A stretch of DNA of 64,000 nt from Novisyntrophococcus fermenticellae (GTDB lineage Bacteria; Bacillota; Clostridia; Lachnospirales; Lachnospiraceae): NCBI RefSeq assembly GCF_018866245.1, contig NZ_CP076458.1:3356322-3420321 (forward strand), given 5' to 3'. A program made the translations under genes and the position numbers. How positions within the stretch are numbered: the first letter of the stretch is position 1; each line of letters opens with the position of its first letter. A model generated the notes under the pieces. The model was not told where the DNA came from. It saw only the letters and a list, made by a program, of their open reading frames with translations, and made no database searches. Of the stretch, positions 17,568-25,785 are shown in pieces.

Positions 17568-17838
17568 TGTTCAATCGGCTTAGTTAAGCCCATGATATAA
17601 TTGTCTTAGTGTCAATCAGGTAATAGTTCTTTTTTCTCCTGTTGAACCAGTAATGGTTGCTTCATAATAAGTCTGTTCCCCTGACATGGAAGTTAGCTTC
17701 AAACCGGCTGGCTGTTTGCTTAAGTACATGGACGACCATCTGGCAGTGTGGTTTCGCATCTGTCCATCTTAAGCTGGATTCTTATATGCGAGGGTGTCGA
17801 TGCTCCATGATCATGGGTTTTACCAAGCCGATTGAACA
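17568..17838. repeat. 29-bp inverted repeats bounding the non-coding left region of the IS110 element
   Basis: The arm at 17568-17596 matches the reverse complement of 17810-17838 at 26 of 29 positions. The enclosed ~213 bases contain no open frame of note. The arms could close a long RNA stem or be the termini of a small passenger element. Confidence 0.75.
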
Positions 17839-17869
17839 CTGAAATCTTACTACGAAAGAAGGTGATTTT
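17568..17869 (+). ncRNA. Candidate IS110 bridge RNA region
   Basis: IS110 elements encode a structured guide (bridge) RNA in the non-coding segment next to the transposase. This interval is the only long non-coding segment upstream of the transposase and contains strong inverted repeats. Loop guides complementary to the target and donor were not resolved by eye, so this is placement by family knowledge. Confidence 0.4.
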
Positions 17870-19096
17870 ATGAACCCACTTTACGTCGGAATTGATGTAA
17901 GCAGCAAATCCAATGTCGTTTATTTTATGCTGCCTGATGGTAACAAACATAGTAACTTCTCAGTTGCTAACTCACAGGATGGTTCTGTTCAGTTGGTAAA
18001 AAGAATCTGTTCTGCTTTAAATTCTCAGTCCCTTGACACCGTCCTCATAGGTCTCGAATCAACATCTGTCTATGGTGACAATCTCGTGTATTTCTTAAGG
18101 GAAGATGCATCTCTTGCATCCTTTAACAGAAAGATTCATGTCCTCAACCCCAAGCAGGTTAAAAAGTTTAAGGATGCTTATAATGACCTGCCAAAGAATG
18201 ATTATGTGGACTCTTTTGTCATTGCTGACTGCCTGCGTTTTGGAAGAATCAACAAAGAGGTATACATAGGAGATTATCACTACAAAGCTCTCCAAAACCT
18301 CACACGCGCACGATACTTTACCGTCTGCAACCTCATCAAAGAAAAGCAACGGTTTATGAATGTGCTGTTTAAGAAGTATTCAACCATGACACAGGAGAAG
18401 GTATTTTCAGATACCTTCAGTACGACCGCCCTTGCTGTCTACGATGAATTTGAATCCGCAGAAGCACTGGCATATATGGACTTACATGAACTGACCGCTT
18501 TTATCATGGAAAAAGGAAAGAACCGCTTTCCAGATCCCGATGCGGTAGCCAAAGCCATTCAGAAAGCTGCCCGGAGTTCCTACCGTTTACCCAAGACGGT
18601 AAATGACTCTGTAAATCAGGTACTTTCCATATCCATAACCTCCATAAAGGCATTGGAAGCGCAAATCAAAGAGTTCGATAAAGCAATCTCTGCTCAAATG
18701 GAACTCCTTCAAAACGTATTGATATCTATACCTGGAATCGGTCCCGTTTATTCTGCCGGTATCATGGCAGAGATTGGAGATATCAACCGTTTTGAAAATC
18801 AGGCGCAGCTTGCGAAATATGCAGGTCTTGCCTGGACTCAGCACCAGTCTGGTGATTTTGAAGCACAAAACACAAGGCTCATCAGGTCTGGTAACCGATT
18901 TTTAAAGTATTATCTGTGTGAAGCTGCATTCTCTCTTGTAAGATGCGACAAGGAGTACAAAGCTTTTTATCACCAAAAGTACAAAGAGGTGAACAGATAT
19001 CAACACAAACGTGCACTCGCATTAACTGCCCGTAAATTTGTGCGGTTAGTCTTTACGCTACTGAAAGACAACCGCCTATATCGCCCAGCAGAATAG
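17870..19096 (+). CDS. IS110-family transposase/recombinase
   Basis: A 408-residue protein. The N-terminal RuvC-like DEDD domain begins with YVGIDVSSKSNVVYF (first Asp near 9), with IGLESTSVYG (Glu near 64) and NDYVDSFVIADCLRFG (Asp pair near 110). The C-terminal Tnp_20 domain has SIPGIGPVYSAGIMAEIGD and the serine-containing RLIRSGNRFLKYYLCEA. It acts with an element-encoded RNA to move the IS. The gene looks intact, so the element may still be active. An AAGAAGGTG site precedes the ATG. Confidence 0.93.
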   Translation: MNPLYVGIDVSSKSNVVYFMLPDGNKHSNFSVANSQDGSVQLVKRICSALNSQSLDTVLIGLESTSVYGDNLVYFLREDASLASFNRKIHVLNPKQVKKFKDAYNDLPKNDYVDSFVIADCLRFGRINKEVYIGDYHYKALQNLTRARYFTVCNLIKEKQRFMNVLFKKYSTMTQEKVFSDTFSTTALAVYDEFESAEALAYMDLHELTAFIMEKGKNRFPDPDAVAKAIQKAARSSYRLPKTVNDSVNQVLSISITSIKALEAQIKEFDKAISAQMELLQNVLISIPGIGPVYSAGIMAEIGDINRFENQAQLAKYAGLAWTQHQSGDFEAQNTRLIRSGNRFLKYYLCEAAFSLVRCDKEYKAFYHQKYKEVNRYQHKRALALTARKFVRLVFTLLKDNRLYRPAE

Positions 19097-19303
19097 AGCG
19101 ATCTATCTGCTGATTAGGGTAGGCCCTGCTCATTTTTTTAACTTGGTCGACAGGGCTTAGGTGGACTTTTTTTGTTTTTTGAGAAATAGGTCAAAAATAT
19201 ATGATTTTATTTCATTTCCCACTTGACATCACACCGCTGGACTTATCAAAACTTCTGTGTGGTTAATTGTTCTATAGTAACGCCTTGATATATCAGGCAA
19301 TTC

Positions 19304-19969
19304 CTACTTGATTCGTTTGTCACTGCTCCTGGATATTTTCATTCCCACTTCTTGTATAATCTGAACAATAATAACCAGAATAATCACCGTAATAAGCATC
19401 ATTTCCGTCTGATACCGGTAATATCCATATCGGATAGCAATATCCCCAAGTCCGCCTCCGCCTACAGCGCCTGTCATGGCAGAATAAGCTAAAATTGTAG
19501 TCACGGACAGCACCGCTCCCGTAATCAGGGATGGTTTTGCCTCGGGAAGAAGGACTTTCCATATAATCTGAAAGGTAGAAGCCCCCATGGACTTTGCTGC
19601 TTCAATCACACCGCTGTCCACCTCCCGGAAGGAGGATTCCACAACTCTGGCCACGTAGGGCGCAGAAGCTAAAGTCAGGGGCGGGATTACACCCTTTACC
19701 CCTAAAGAGGTGCCAATCAATACCCTCGTTACCGGAATCATCATTACTATAAAGATAATAAACGGTATAGAACGAATCAGATTTACAATCATTCCTAAAG
19801 GCTTATGAATCCATGGAACAGGATAAATACCGTCTTTATCCATAACTGTAAGGATAATGCCGAGGGGCAATCCAATCAGATAAGCCAGAAAAGAAGAGAT
19901 AGATATCATCTTCAAGGAGTCTAGCGTTCCTACCAGAAGCATCTGTACTGTTTCGTTATCAAAGGTCAT
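19304..19969 (-). CDS. metI: Methionine ABC transporter permease MetI
   Basis: A 221-residue inner-membrane permease with five or so hydrophobic segments and the coupling motif EAAKSMGASTFQIIWKVLLPEA (near 140-161). LDSLKMISISSFLAYLIGLP at the N-terminus is typical of MetI. It overlaps the end of metN by 11 bases on the same strand. Its natural partner metQ should follow directly but is displaced by the IS110-family element that begins within ~20 bases of its stop. Confidence 0.92.
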   Translation of the reverse strand: MTFDNETVQMLLVGTLDSLKMISISSFLAYLIGLPLGIILTVMDKDGIYPVPWIHKPLGMIVNLIRSIPFIIFIVMMIPVTRVLIGTSLGVKGVIPPLTLASAPYVARVVESSFREVDSGVIEAAKSMGASTFQIIWKVLLPEAKPSLITGAVLSVTTILAYSAMTGAVGGGGLGDIAIRYGYYRYQTEMMLITVIILVIIVQIIQEVGMKISRSSDKRIK

Positions 19970-20981
19970 AACTTTTCACCTCCTCATATGGTATTTCGGA
20001 TGTATGAAGGTAGCTCAGTACCTTGCCTTGATCCCCTTCATTTTCAGGAAGCTGGATAACCATCTGTCCCATTGCGGTTCCGTTAATGTCCCTTGTCTCC
20101 GCATGTATAATGTTAACCGGAACCTTACATGTTAAAATAAGGTTGGCCAAAACAGGTTCAAAAGAAGAACGTCCGTCAAAAGAGATTCTAATCTGTCTGG
20201 AATTCCTGAACCGGATAACCTGACCGGCCGCATCTCCAAGGATAAGCTGCCTTCCAATTTTGGATTTCGGATTGGAAAATATCTGAGCCACAGAACCTTC
20301 TTCTGCAATATGGCTCTGGTCAATAATAGCAACCTTGTCGCAAATAGCTTCTATTACAGCCATCTCATGGGTAATAACTACCACTGTAACCCCCATGGTT
20401 TTGTTAATTTGTCTCAGCAGATCCAGAATAGACTTTGTGGTGTTAGGATCCAGAGCACTGGTGGCCTCATCGCAGAGGAGAATCTTGGGATTCGTCGCCA
20501 ATGCCCTTGCAATGGCTACTCTCTGCTTTTGTCCCCCCGACAACTGAGCCGGATAAGCATTTGCCCGATCTTGAAGCCCTACGATCTCCAGAAGTTCCAT
20601 CGCTCGCTTCTGAGCATCCTTCTTGGGCTTTTTGGCAATTTCCAAGGGAAAGCAGACGTTCTGAAGTACATTTCTCTGCTCTAGCAGATTAAACTGCTGG
20701 AAAATCATGCCCATGGACTGTCTCGCCAGCCTCTGCTCCTTCGGTTTCATATTGGATAGGCTTTTATTTTCAAAAAACACGTCTCCCGCTGTAGGTAACT
20801 CCAGGTAGTTAATGCATCGAACCAGCGTACTCTTTCCCGCTCCGCTAAGACCGATAATTCCATATATTTCTCCTCTCCCAATGGACAGGTTGATATCATC
20901 CAGTGCCTTAATGGGACCATTCGAAGTATCAAAATATTTCCCAAGCCCGACCAGGCGTATAATCGGTTCTGATGACTGCAT
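19959..20981 (-). CDS. metN: Methionine ABC transporter ATP-binding protein MetN
   Basis: A 340-residue ATPase: Walker A GLSGAGKST, Q-loop FQQFNLL, signature LSGGQKQR, Walker B LLCDEATSALD and switch ITHEMAV. The C-terminal ~90 residues form the NIL domain that binds methionine and inhibits transport when it is plentiful. It powers MetI/MetQ. A GGAGAC site precedes the ATG. It is preceded by a Met-rich leader ORF and an intrinsic terminator, suggesting control by methionyl-tRNA charging in place of the more common SAM riboswitch, of which no trace is seen. Confidence 0.94.
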   Translation of the reverse strand: MQSSEPIIRLVGLGKYFDTSNGPIKALDDINLSIGRGEIYGIIGLSGAGKSTLVRCINYLELPTAGDVFFENKSLSNMKPKEQRLARQSMGMIFQQFNLLEQRNVLQNVCFPLEIAKKPKKDAQKRAMELLEIVGLQDRANAYPAQLSGGQKQRVAIARALATNPKILLCDEATSALDPNTTKSILDLLRQINKTMGVTVVVITHEMAVIEAICDKVAIIDQSHIAEEGSVAQIFSNPKSKIGRQLILGDAAGQVIRFRNSRQIRISFDGRSSFEPVLANLILTCKVPVNIIHAETRDINGTAMGQMVIQLPENEGDQGKVLSYLHTSEIPYEEVKSYDL

Positions 20982-21005
20982 ATTTCAGTCTCCTTTCTTT
21001 CCCGT

Positions 21006-21041
21006 AAAACAAAAAGCCACAAGTCCTGCACAGACCTGTGA
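21006..21041 (-). terminator. Attenuator terminator in the metN leader
   Basis: On the minus strand: TCACAGGTC, loop TGTGCAG, GACTTGTGG, then CTTTTTGTTTT. This is a 9-bp stem with one G-T pair followed by a U tract, ending about 25 bases before the metN start codon and 65 bases after the leader ORF stop. Confidence 0.85.
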
Positions 21042-21105
21042 CCTGATAATCCCGCGTTTTTCGCCGCTTCCAATTCCAAGCACTATCCATACAAATGAAA
21101 ATCCA

Positions 21106-21201
21106 TCATCGTCTTTTTGCACACTCTGACATACAGCACATCATCATACACATGCTGTTCATCGGGATCATATTCATCTGCATAGCTTTAAACTGGTTCA
21201 T
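21106..21201 (-). CDS. Methionine-rich leader peptide upstream of metN
   Basis: A 31-codon ORF beginning MNQFKAMQMNMIPMNSM and ending in CAKRR. Ten of its 31 codons are Met (positions 1, 7, 9, 11, 14, 17, 19, 20, 21, 24), with four Cys (18, 22, 23, 27). A clear AAAGGAG site lies 9 bases before the ATG, and a near-consensus promoter lies about 57 bases further upstream. Ribosome stalling on consecutive Met codons when charged Met-tRNA is scarce would change folding of the following RNA and relieve the terminator before metN. This is the logic of trp- or his-type attenuation applied to methionine uptake. The alternative antiterminator pairing was not worked out. Confidence 0.8.
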   Translation of the reverse strand: MNQFKAMQMNMIPMNSMCMMMCCMSECAKRR

Positions 21202-21257
21202 GGCGGCAGCTCCTTTCATATACTCTATGGGTAAACTAGGGATTCTTTATGAGCCGT

Positions 21258-21286
21258 ATTTTACCCCTTCTTCTGACATTTGTCAA
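21258..21286 (-). promoter_or_regulatory. Promoter of the metN leader and operon
   Basis: On the minus strand: TTGACA (21281-21286), exactly 17 bases, TAAAAT (21258-21263). Transcription would start about 50 bases before the leader ORF. Confidence 0.82.
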
Positions 21287-21460
21287 TATAAAATTCTTTT
21301 CTGGTAGTGAAATTATAACATTTCTATGAAGAAACTACAATCTTTTTCTACACTTTTCGTTCTTAAAAGGCTTGTACTATCTTTTGTTCCATATTATGAT
21401 AATATCAGAATCAAAACCCGATTAGGGCGAACCATTACTTTGGGCAGGGAGAACAGGCAG

Positions 21461-22363
21461 ATGAGCGAACAGAAATTTTTAATATCTTTTATGAATAAAA
21501 TCAACTTTCCGGAAGAAGCACAGGAATTCTTCCAGAGACTGTACAGACAGATTCTGGAAAAACCTGAATATAGCAGACATATGGATTCTATAATCAAAGT
21601 GTTTACGGATAGCCAATCTGAAAAAGCCTTTGAGCAGGCAGATTTTCTGGCAAAAGACATGAATATTCACAGCTATACCATGTCCATGATGCTGTTACTG
21701 TTGAGCTGTAAACCATTACTGGAACTTTATCATGAAAAGAATATCTCAGAGGAAATTTACTGGGACACTGTAGCAGACCTTACTTACAAGCTGAACGAAT
21801 GCCATCAGGTACATGGTATATGGGGTACTTTTGTACGAACATGGTTTCCTCTTTTTTATCAGGCCGCCCGTTTTGCCTTAGGACGTATGCAATATGAATA
21901 TGCAGAATTTCAGCTGAATGAATATTCTCTGAATGGATTTACCCTGAAAAAAGGAGATAAGGTAATCAATATGCACATCCCTTCTTCCGGTTCTTTCTCA
22001 AAAGAGAAGCGCATGGATTCCTACCAAAAAGCGTATAATTTTTTTAAAAAGGACTTTTCCGGTAAAGCCGTACCTATTGTATGCAATTCCTGGCTTCTGT
22101 ATCCGGGATATAAGGAAATACTTCCTGCTCATTCAAATATACGGAGCTTCATGGACGACTTTTCTTATATACAGGGATACACCAGTAAAGAATTTACTGA
22201 CTCCTGGAGGATCTTTGGTAAGGATGCTGGAAAAGCACCTGCAGATTTACCACGAGATACTTCCCTGAAAAGGGCTTTTGCAGAATATCTGGAAAAGGAT
22301 GGAACACCAGGCAGCGGTTATGGTATTTTATTTTCTACATCCGCCACAAAATATCCCTGTTAA
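21461..22363 (+). CDS. Putative acyltransferase-domain protein
   Basis: A 300-residue cytosolic protein without signal or membrane segments. Its composition and segments (an N-terminal helical region, then HGIWGTFVRTWFPLF, FTLKKGDKVINMHIPSSG, CNSWLLYPGY and IQGYTSKEF) resemble a Lachnospiraceae family annotated as acyltransferase-like with a GNAT-related C-terminal part. I recognise the family only by overall similarity and would not name a substrate. The ATG at 21461 is preferred over an ATG 135 bases upstream because a GGGAG stretch precedes it and the upstream extension is low-complexity leader. It runs convergently into the asparaginase gene with a 29-bp tail overlap. Confidence 0.55.
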   Translation: MSEQKFLISFMNKINFPEEAQEFFQRLYRQILEKPEYSRHMDSIIKVFTDSQSEKAFEQADFLAKDMNIHSYTMSMMLLLLSCKPLLELYHEKNISEEIYWDTVADLTYKLNECHQVHGIWGTFVRTWFPLFYQAARFALGRMQYEYAEFQLNEYSLNGFTLKKGDKVINMHIPSSGSFSKEKRMDSYQKAYNFFKKDFSGKAVPIVCNSWLLYPGYKEILPAHSNIRSFMDDFSYIQGYTSKEFTDSWRIFGKDAGKAPADLPRDTSLKRAFAEYLEKDGTPGSGYGILFSTSATKYPC

Positions 22364-23339
22364 TCGTCCTGTAAAACATTTCTCTTATGTTCTTCTCCCC
22401 GCCGGTCTGACCCAGAATCCACATAAGCTTCGTCACTGTGGCTTCCAGGGTCATGTCATAGGCTTCCAGAAGTCCAAATTCTTTTTTAATTGTATGTCCA
22501 ACCTCGTAAATGGACATATTGCTGCCCTCGTTTGTCACCTGTGTCGTCATGACCACTGTTTTACCGAGTGCGGTCCATTTTTCAACAGCTTTATAAAAAT
22601 CCCCGGAATCATAGGCAGGAAGGCCACCTACACCAAAAGATTCAATGATTACCGCATCATAGTGTTCCGCCATGTAGTCCAGAACATCTGCGCCCATGGA
22701 AGGAATCAGCTTCATCAATGCCACGTGAGGATTTATTTTATGAAAAAACTGCACTTTACGAACACAGTTATCCTTATCATCCAGGTAAAAAATTACCTGA
22801 TTGTCCTGAATTGCAGCAATATAGGGAAAGTTAATGCTGGAAAATGCATTATAGCTTTTGCTTCGTTCCTTTTTCCCACGGGTACCGGCAATAACCTTCC
22901 CGTCAAACACAATATTAACCCCATGTGCCTTCTCCTCGCTCGCAAAGCGCAGGCTGTCTGACAAATTGGTACGGGCGTCGGTATTTTCCATATCAATAGG
23001 CCTTTGTGCACCGGTAATTACAACAGGCTTGGGGGAATTCTGGATCAGATAGGAAAGCGCCGCTGCTGTGTAGGCCATGGTGTCCGTTCCATGGCAGATA
23101 ACAAAACCATCGTAGTTTTCATATTGCCTTTCCAATGTTTCGGCAATCAAAAGCCAGTGAACGGGCTGCATATTGGTACTGTCAATATTAAGTATCTGCA
23201 AACTGTCTATCCGGCATAAGCCTGCCATATCCGGCACGTAGGAAAGAAGTTCCTCTGAAGTGAGAAGCGGCTTTAAACCGGCCTTTCCCCGCTTACAGGC
23301 AATCGTACCCCCTGTTCCCAACATTAATATCTTCTTCAT
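22335..23339 (-). CDS. ansA: L-asparaginase, type I (cytoplasmic)
   Basis: A 334-residue enzyme converting asparagine to aspartate and ammonia. The first catalytic Thr lies in LGTGGTIACKRG (near 12), the second in FVICHGTDTMAYTAA (near 86). GAQRP (near 110) and the absence of a signal peptide indicate the cytoplasmic AnsA type. Its C-terminal coding end overlaps the tail of the convergent acyltransferase-like gene by 29 bases. It lies 84 bases after the P-type ATPase gene on the same strand. Confidence 0.92.
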   Translation of the reverse strand: MKKILMLGTGGTIACKRGKAGLKPLLTSEELLSYVPDMAGLCRIDSLQILNIDSTNMQPVHWLLIAETLERQYENYDGFVICHGTDTMAYTAAALSYLIQNSPKPVVITGAQRPIDMENTDARTNLSDSLRFASEEKAHGVNIVFDGKVIAGTRGKKERSKSYNAFSSINFPYIAAIQDNQVIFYLDDKDNCVRKVQFFHKINPHVALMKLIPSMGADVLDYMAEHYDAVIIESFGVGGLPAYDSGDFYKAVEKWTALGKTVVMTTQVTNEGSNMSIYEVGHTIKKEFGLLEAYDMTLEATVTKLMWILGQTGGEKNIREMFYRTINRDILWRM

Positions 23340-23423
23340 CTCTGCTCGTCCTTTAAGAAATTTTCTGTTACAAATAATATAACCACACCCCGATGGAATA
23401 TTCCGATGTCCCGGATATACCCG

Positions 23424-25769
23424 TCATGCCGGATCAGCCGTCGGCAATATATCCAGGAAGCGCACAATGACCTTTTGAAGTATCACACATAATATGCCGC
23501 TGCTTATGAAAAAAATAATCTCATCCATGCCCAGACGTTGTAAGCTTAGAATATCAGCAAACAAATAGGTAGCTGCATAAAACACGACAGCTGATAGCGC
23601 ACATAAAGATACTCGGATTTTATGAAAGGGTCTGCAGGATTCCAGCAAAGCCATCAAGGTTATAAATCCAGTCAAATAGTAAATCATGGTATTTGCCGTA
23701 TCTTTTGACATGCCAATCACCGGAAACAGACCGGTAATGGTCATAATCCAGAACAGAATCAGTAAGGAATAAGGCAATGCTTTCTTTACTACATTAGACA
23801 AAAATGCTCCTCTGGGTTTTTTCCCATCAGGCTCAAAGGATAAAAAGAATGCAGGCATCGCTTCTATCACCGCATCGATCAGCGTAATCTGGATTGGAAT
23901 AAAGGGAAACGGAGAGACTGTTATAATCGATATAATCGACAGCAACATCGAATACATCGTCTTTATAAAGAAGACCCCCGCTGATCGTGTAATATTATTG
24001 ATGACACGTCTGCCCTCCATCACAACCTCCGGAAGATCCGAAAAATCAGAATCCAATAATACCAGTTGTGATACCTGCTTTGCTGCATCACTTCCGGCAC
24101 CTATGGCAATGCTGCAGTCCGCTTCTCTGAGTGCAAGCACATCATTCACACCGTCTCCCGTCATTGCCACGGTATGTCCCTGCTCCTTAAGTGCCTTTAC
24201 CAGTTCTTTTTTCTGGTTTGGCGTAACACGTCCGAAAATTGTATATTTACCCGCTGCCTCTGTAATCTCGTCACTTGTGTGAACAGACGTCATATCAATA
24301 TACGAAGCATATTCCTTAAGACCTGCCTGCCGCGCAATACTTGATACAGTCAACGGATTATCGCCGGAAATAATCTTAACTGCGACACCTTCCTTTTTAA
24401 AAAAGCCAAGTGTTTTCTTCGCATTTTCCCGAATCGGATCGCAAAAGCTCACTGCCGCAACCAGTTTAACAGCAGGAATGCTGTCCGTCTTAAGTGATTC
24501 CCGTGTATATCCAATATATAGCACACGATTCCCCTCCTGCTGCTCCACTTTGATATTTTCCGGCAGCATAGAGCCGGAGGAAGATAAAAGTTCGGGAGCT
24601 CCCATCACAATCGTCCCTAAATTTTCAAATGTGACCCCACTCCACTTTCGCTCAGAGGAGAACTGAACTTTGTGTAAAACCTTGTATGGCGATTTTGCAG
24701 TGGGGAAATGTTCCTTTAGGGCAGCAAAGGTGGCATTGCTGTCACCCATAGTATCTGTAAAATAGCTTACTGCATCTTCCAGTGAAACCGGCATTACATT
24801 TTTCCCAATCGGAAGAATTGTGTTGACCCGCATTTTACCCTCTGTTAAAGTCCCTGTTTTGTCAAGACACAGAAGATCCACATTCGCAAGTGTTTCAATA
24901 CAATGCATTTCCTGCACTAAGATATTCTTTTTTGAGAGTTTAATTACTCCGGCAGCAAGTGAAACGCTTATCATTAAGACAAGCCCTTTTGGCAGCATAC
25001 CCAGCAGTGCGGCAGCGGTCAGTACTACAGAAAGTGTAATCGAATTTGCTCTTATAAAATACGCCTGAAGAAATAGGATAATTCCTACCGGCAGAATAAA
25101 AAAGCCTGTAAATTTTGTAACTTTTCTCATGGAACGCAGCAATTCGGAGGTAATCTTTTTATGTTTTTTTGCACCCAGCGCCAGTTTGGAAATAAAATTA
25201 TCGGCACCTATATGTTCCACCCGGGCGTGGCATTCTCCGCTGACAACAAAGCTGCCCGAAAGCAGTGTATCGCCCGGCTTTTTTACAATTACTTCCGACT
25301 CTCCTGTAAGAAGTGACTCATTCACTTCAATTTCTCCATGCACCACAACCGAATCGGCGCAAATTTGTTTTCCCAAACGAAGTACGGTAATGTCATCCAG
25401 GACAAGATTTTCTACCTTTATTTCACTTTCCCCCCCAGAACGAATCACAACTGCCTTCGGCGCAGCGATCAGAGAAAGCTTTTCTACCAACCCCTTCGCA
25501 TGAATTTCCTGCAAAATACCAATTAGTATATTAGCCAGGATAATTAGCAGATATATCATATTCACCCATGCACCCACAAGCGCAAGGCAGATTCCGATTG
25601 CCAGATTAAAGGCATTGAATACTGTAAACACATGATCCTTTATAATCTGTCTCGTCGTTTTCGTAATATTTTCAGGCGGCGTGTTTTCCAGCCCCTGTTT
25701 TTGTCTTTGTAATACTTCCTGTTCTGTTAAGCCTTCTGTATAAGGCTTGTTCAAGCGTTGCATATTCAT
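23424..25769 (-). CDS. Cation-transporting P-type ATPase (CtpE-like)
   Basis: A 781-residue P-type ATPase with the actuator motif LLTGESE, the phosphorylation site CLDKTGTLTEG (Asp near 304) and the hinge MTGDGVNDVLALREADCSIA. About ten hydrophobic segments lie in the usual 2+2+6 layout, and the transmembrane sequence LGMLPKGL replaces the PEGL of calcium pumps. Overall it is closest to the CtpE group, one member of which has been linked to calcium uptake. The ion is not decided by sequence alone. It starts 16 bases after the SNF2-type gene and so is probably the distal gene of the SMC-like operon. Confidence 0.85.
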   Translation of the reverse strand: MNMQRLNKPYTEGLTEQEVLQRQKQGLENTPPENITKTTRQIIKDHVFTVFNAFNLAIGICLALVGAWVNMIYLLIILANILIGILQEIHAKGLVEKLSLIAAPKAVVIRSGGESEIKVENLVLDDITVLRLGKQICADSVVVHGEIEVNESLLTGESEVIVKKPGDTLLSGSFVVSGECHARVEHIGADNFISKLALGAKKHKKITSELLRSMRKVTKFTGFFILPVGIILFLQAYFIRANSITLSVVLTAAALLGMLPKGLVLMISVSLAAGVIKLSKKNILVQEMHCIETLANVDLLCLDKTGTLTEGKMRVNTILPIGKNVMPVSLEDAVSYFTDTMGDSNATFAALKEHFPTAKSPYKVLHKVQFSSERKWSGVTFENLGTIVMGAPELLSSSGSMLPENIKVEQQEGNRVLYIGYTRESLKTDSIPAVKLVAAVSFCDPIRENAKKTLGFFKKEGVAVKIISGDNPLTVSSIARQAGLKEYASYIDMTSVHTSDEITEAAGKYTIFGRVTPNQKKELVKALKEQGHTVAMTGDGVNDVLALREADCSIAIGAGSDAAKQVSQLVLLDSDFSDLPEVVMEGRRVINNITRSAGVFFIKTMYSMLLSIISIITVSPFPFIPIQITLIDAVIEAMPAFFLSFEPDGKKPRGAFLSNVVKKALPYSLLILFWIMTITGLFPVIGMSKDTANTMIYYLTGFITLMALLESCRPFHKIRVSLCALSAVVFYAATYLFADILSLQRLGMDEIIFFISSGILCVILQKVIVRFLDILPTADPA

Positions 25770-25785
25770 CGCTATCTTTCTCCCA

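Larger units (their letters stand above)
17547..19290 (+). mobile_element. IS110-family insertion sequence between metI and metQ (ends approximate)
   Basis: The element contains a DEDD-type IS110 transposase with ~320 bases of non-coding DNA on its left and ~190 on its right. The octamer CCTTGATA occurs at 17547-17554 and 19283-19290 and may mark the edges, but IS110 elements make little or no target duplication, so the limits are provisional. It sits in an otherwise conserved metN-metI-metQ order. Past the transposase stop, AGGCCCTG and CAGGGCTT (about 19118-19158) can pair. Confidence 0.75.

Noticed and set aside
20982..21305. SAM riboswitch or Met T-box upstream of metN
   Set aside because: None of the S-box core sequence or the T-box specifier/antiterminator bulge could be found. 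The region is explained by a Met-rich leader ORF and terminator instead.
22278..22961. A 227-codon open frame on the plus strand
   Set aside because: It lies antisense inside the asparaginase gene, which has clear catalytic motifs and a proper start. The antisense frame has no ribosome binding site or recognisable domain.
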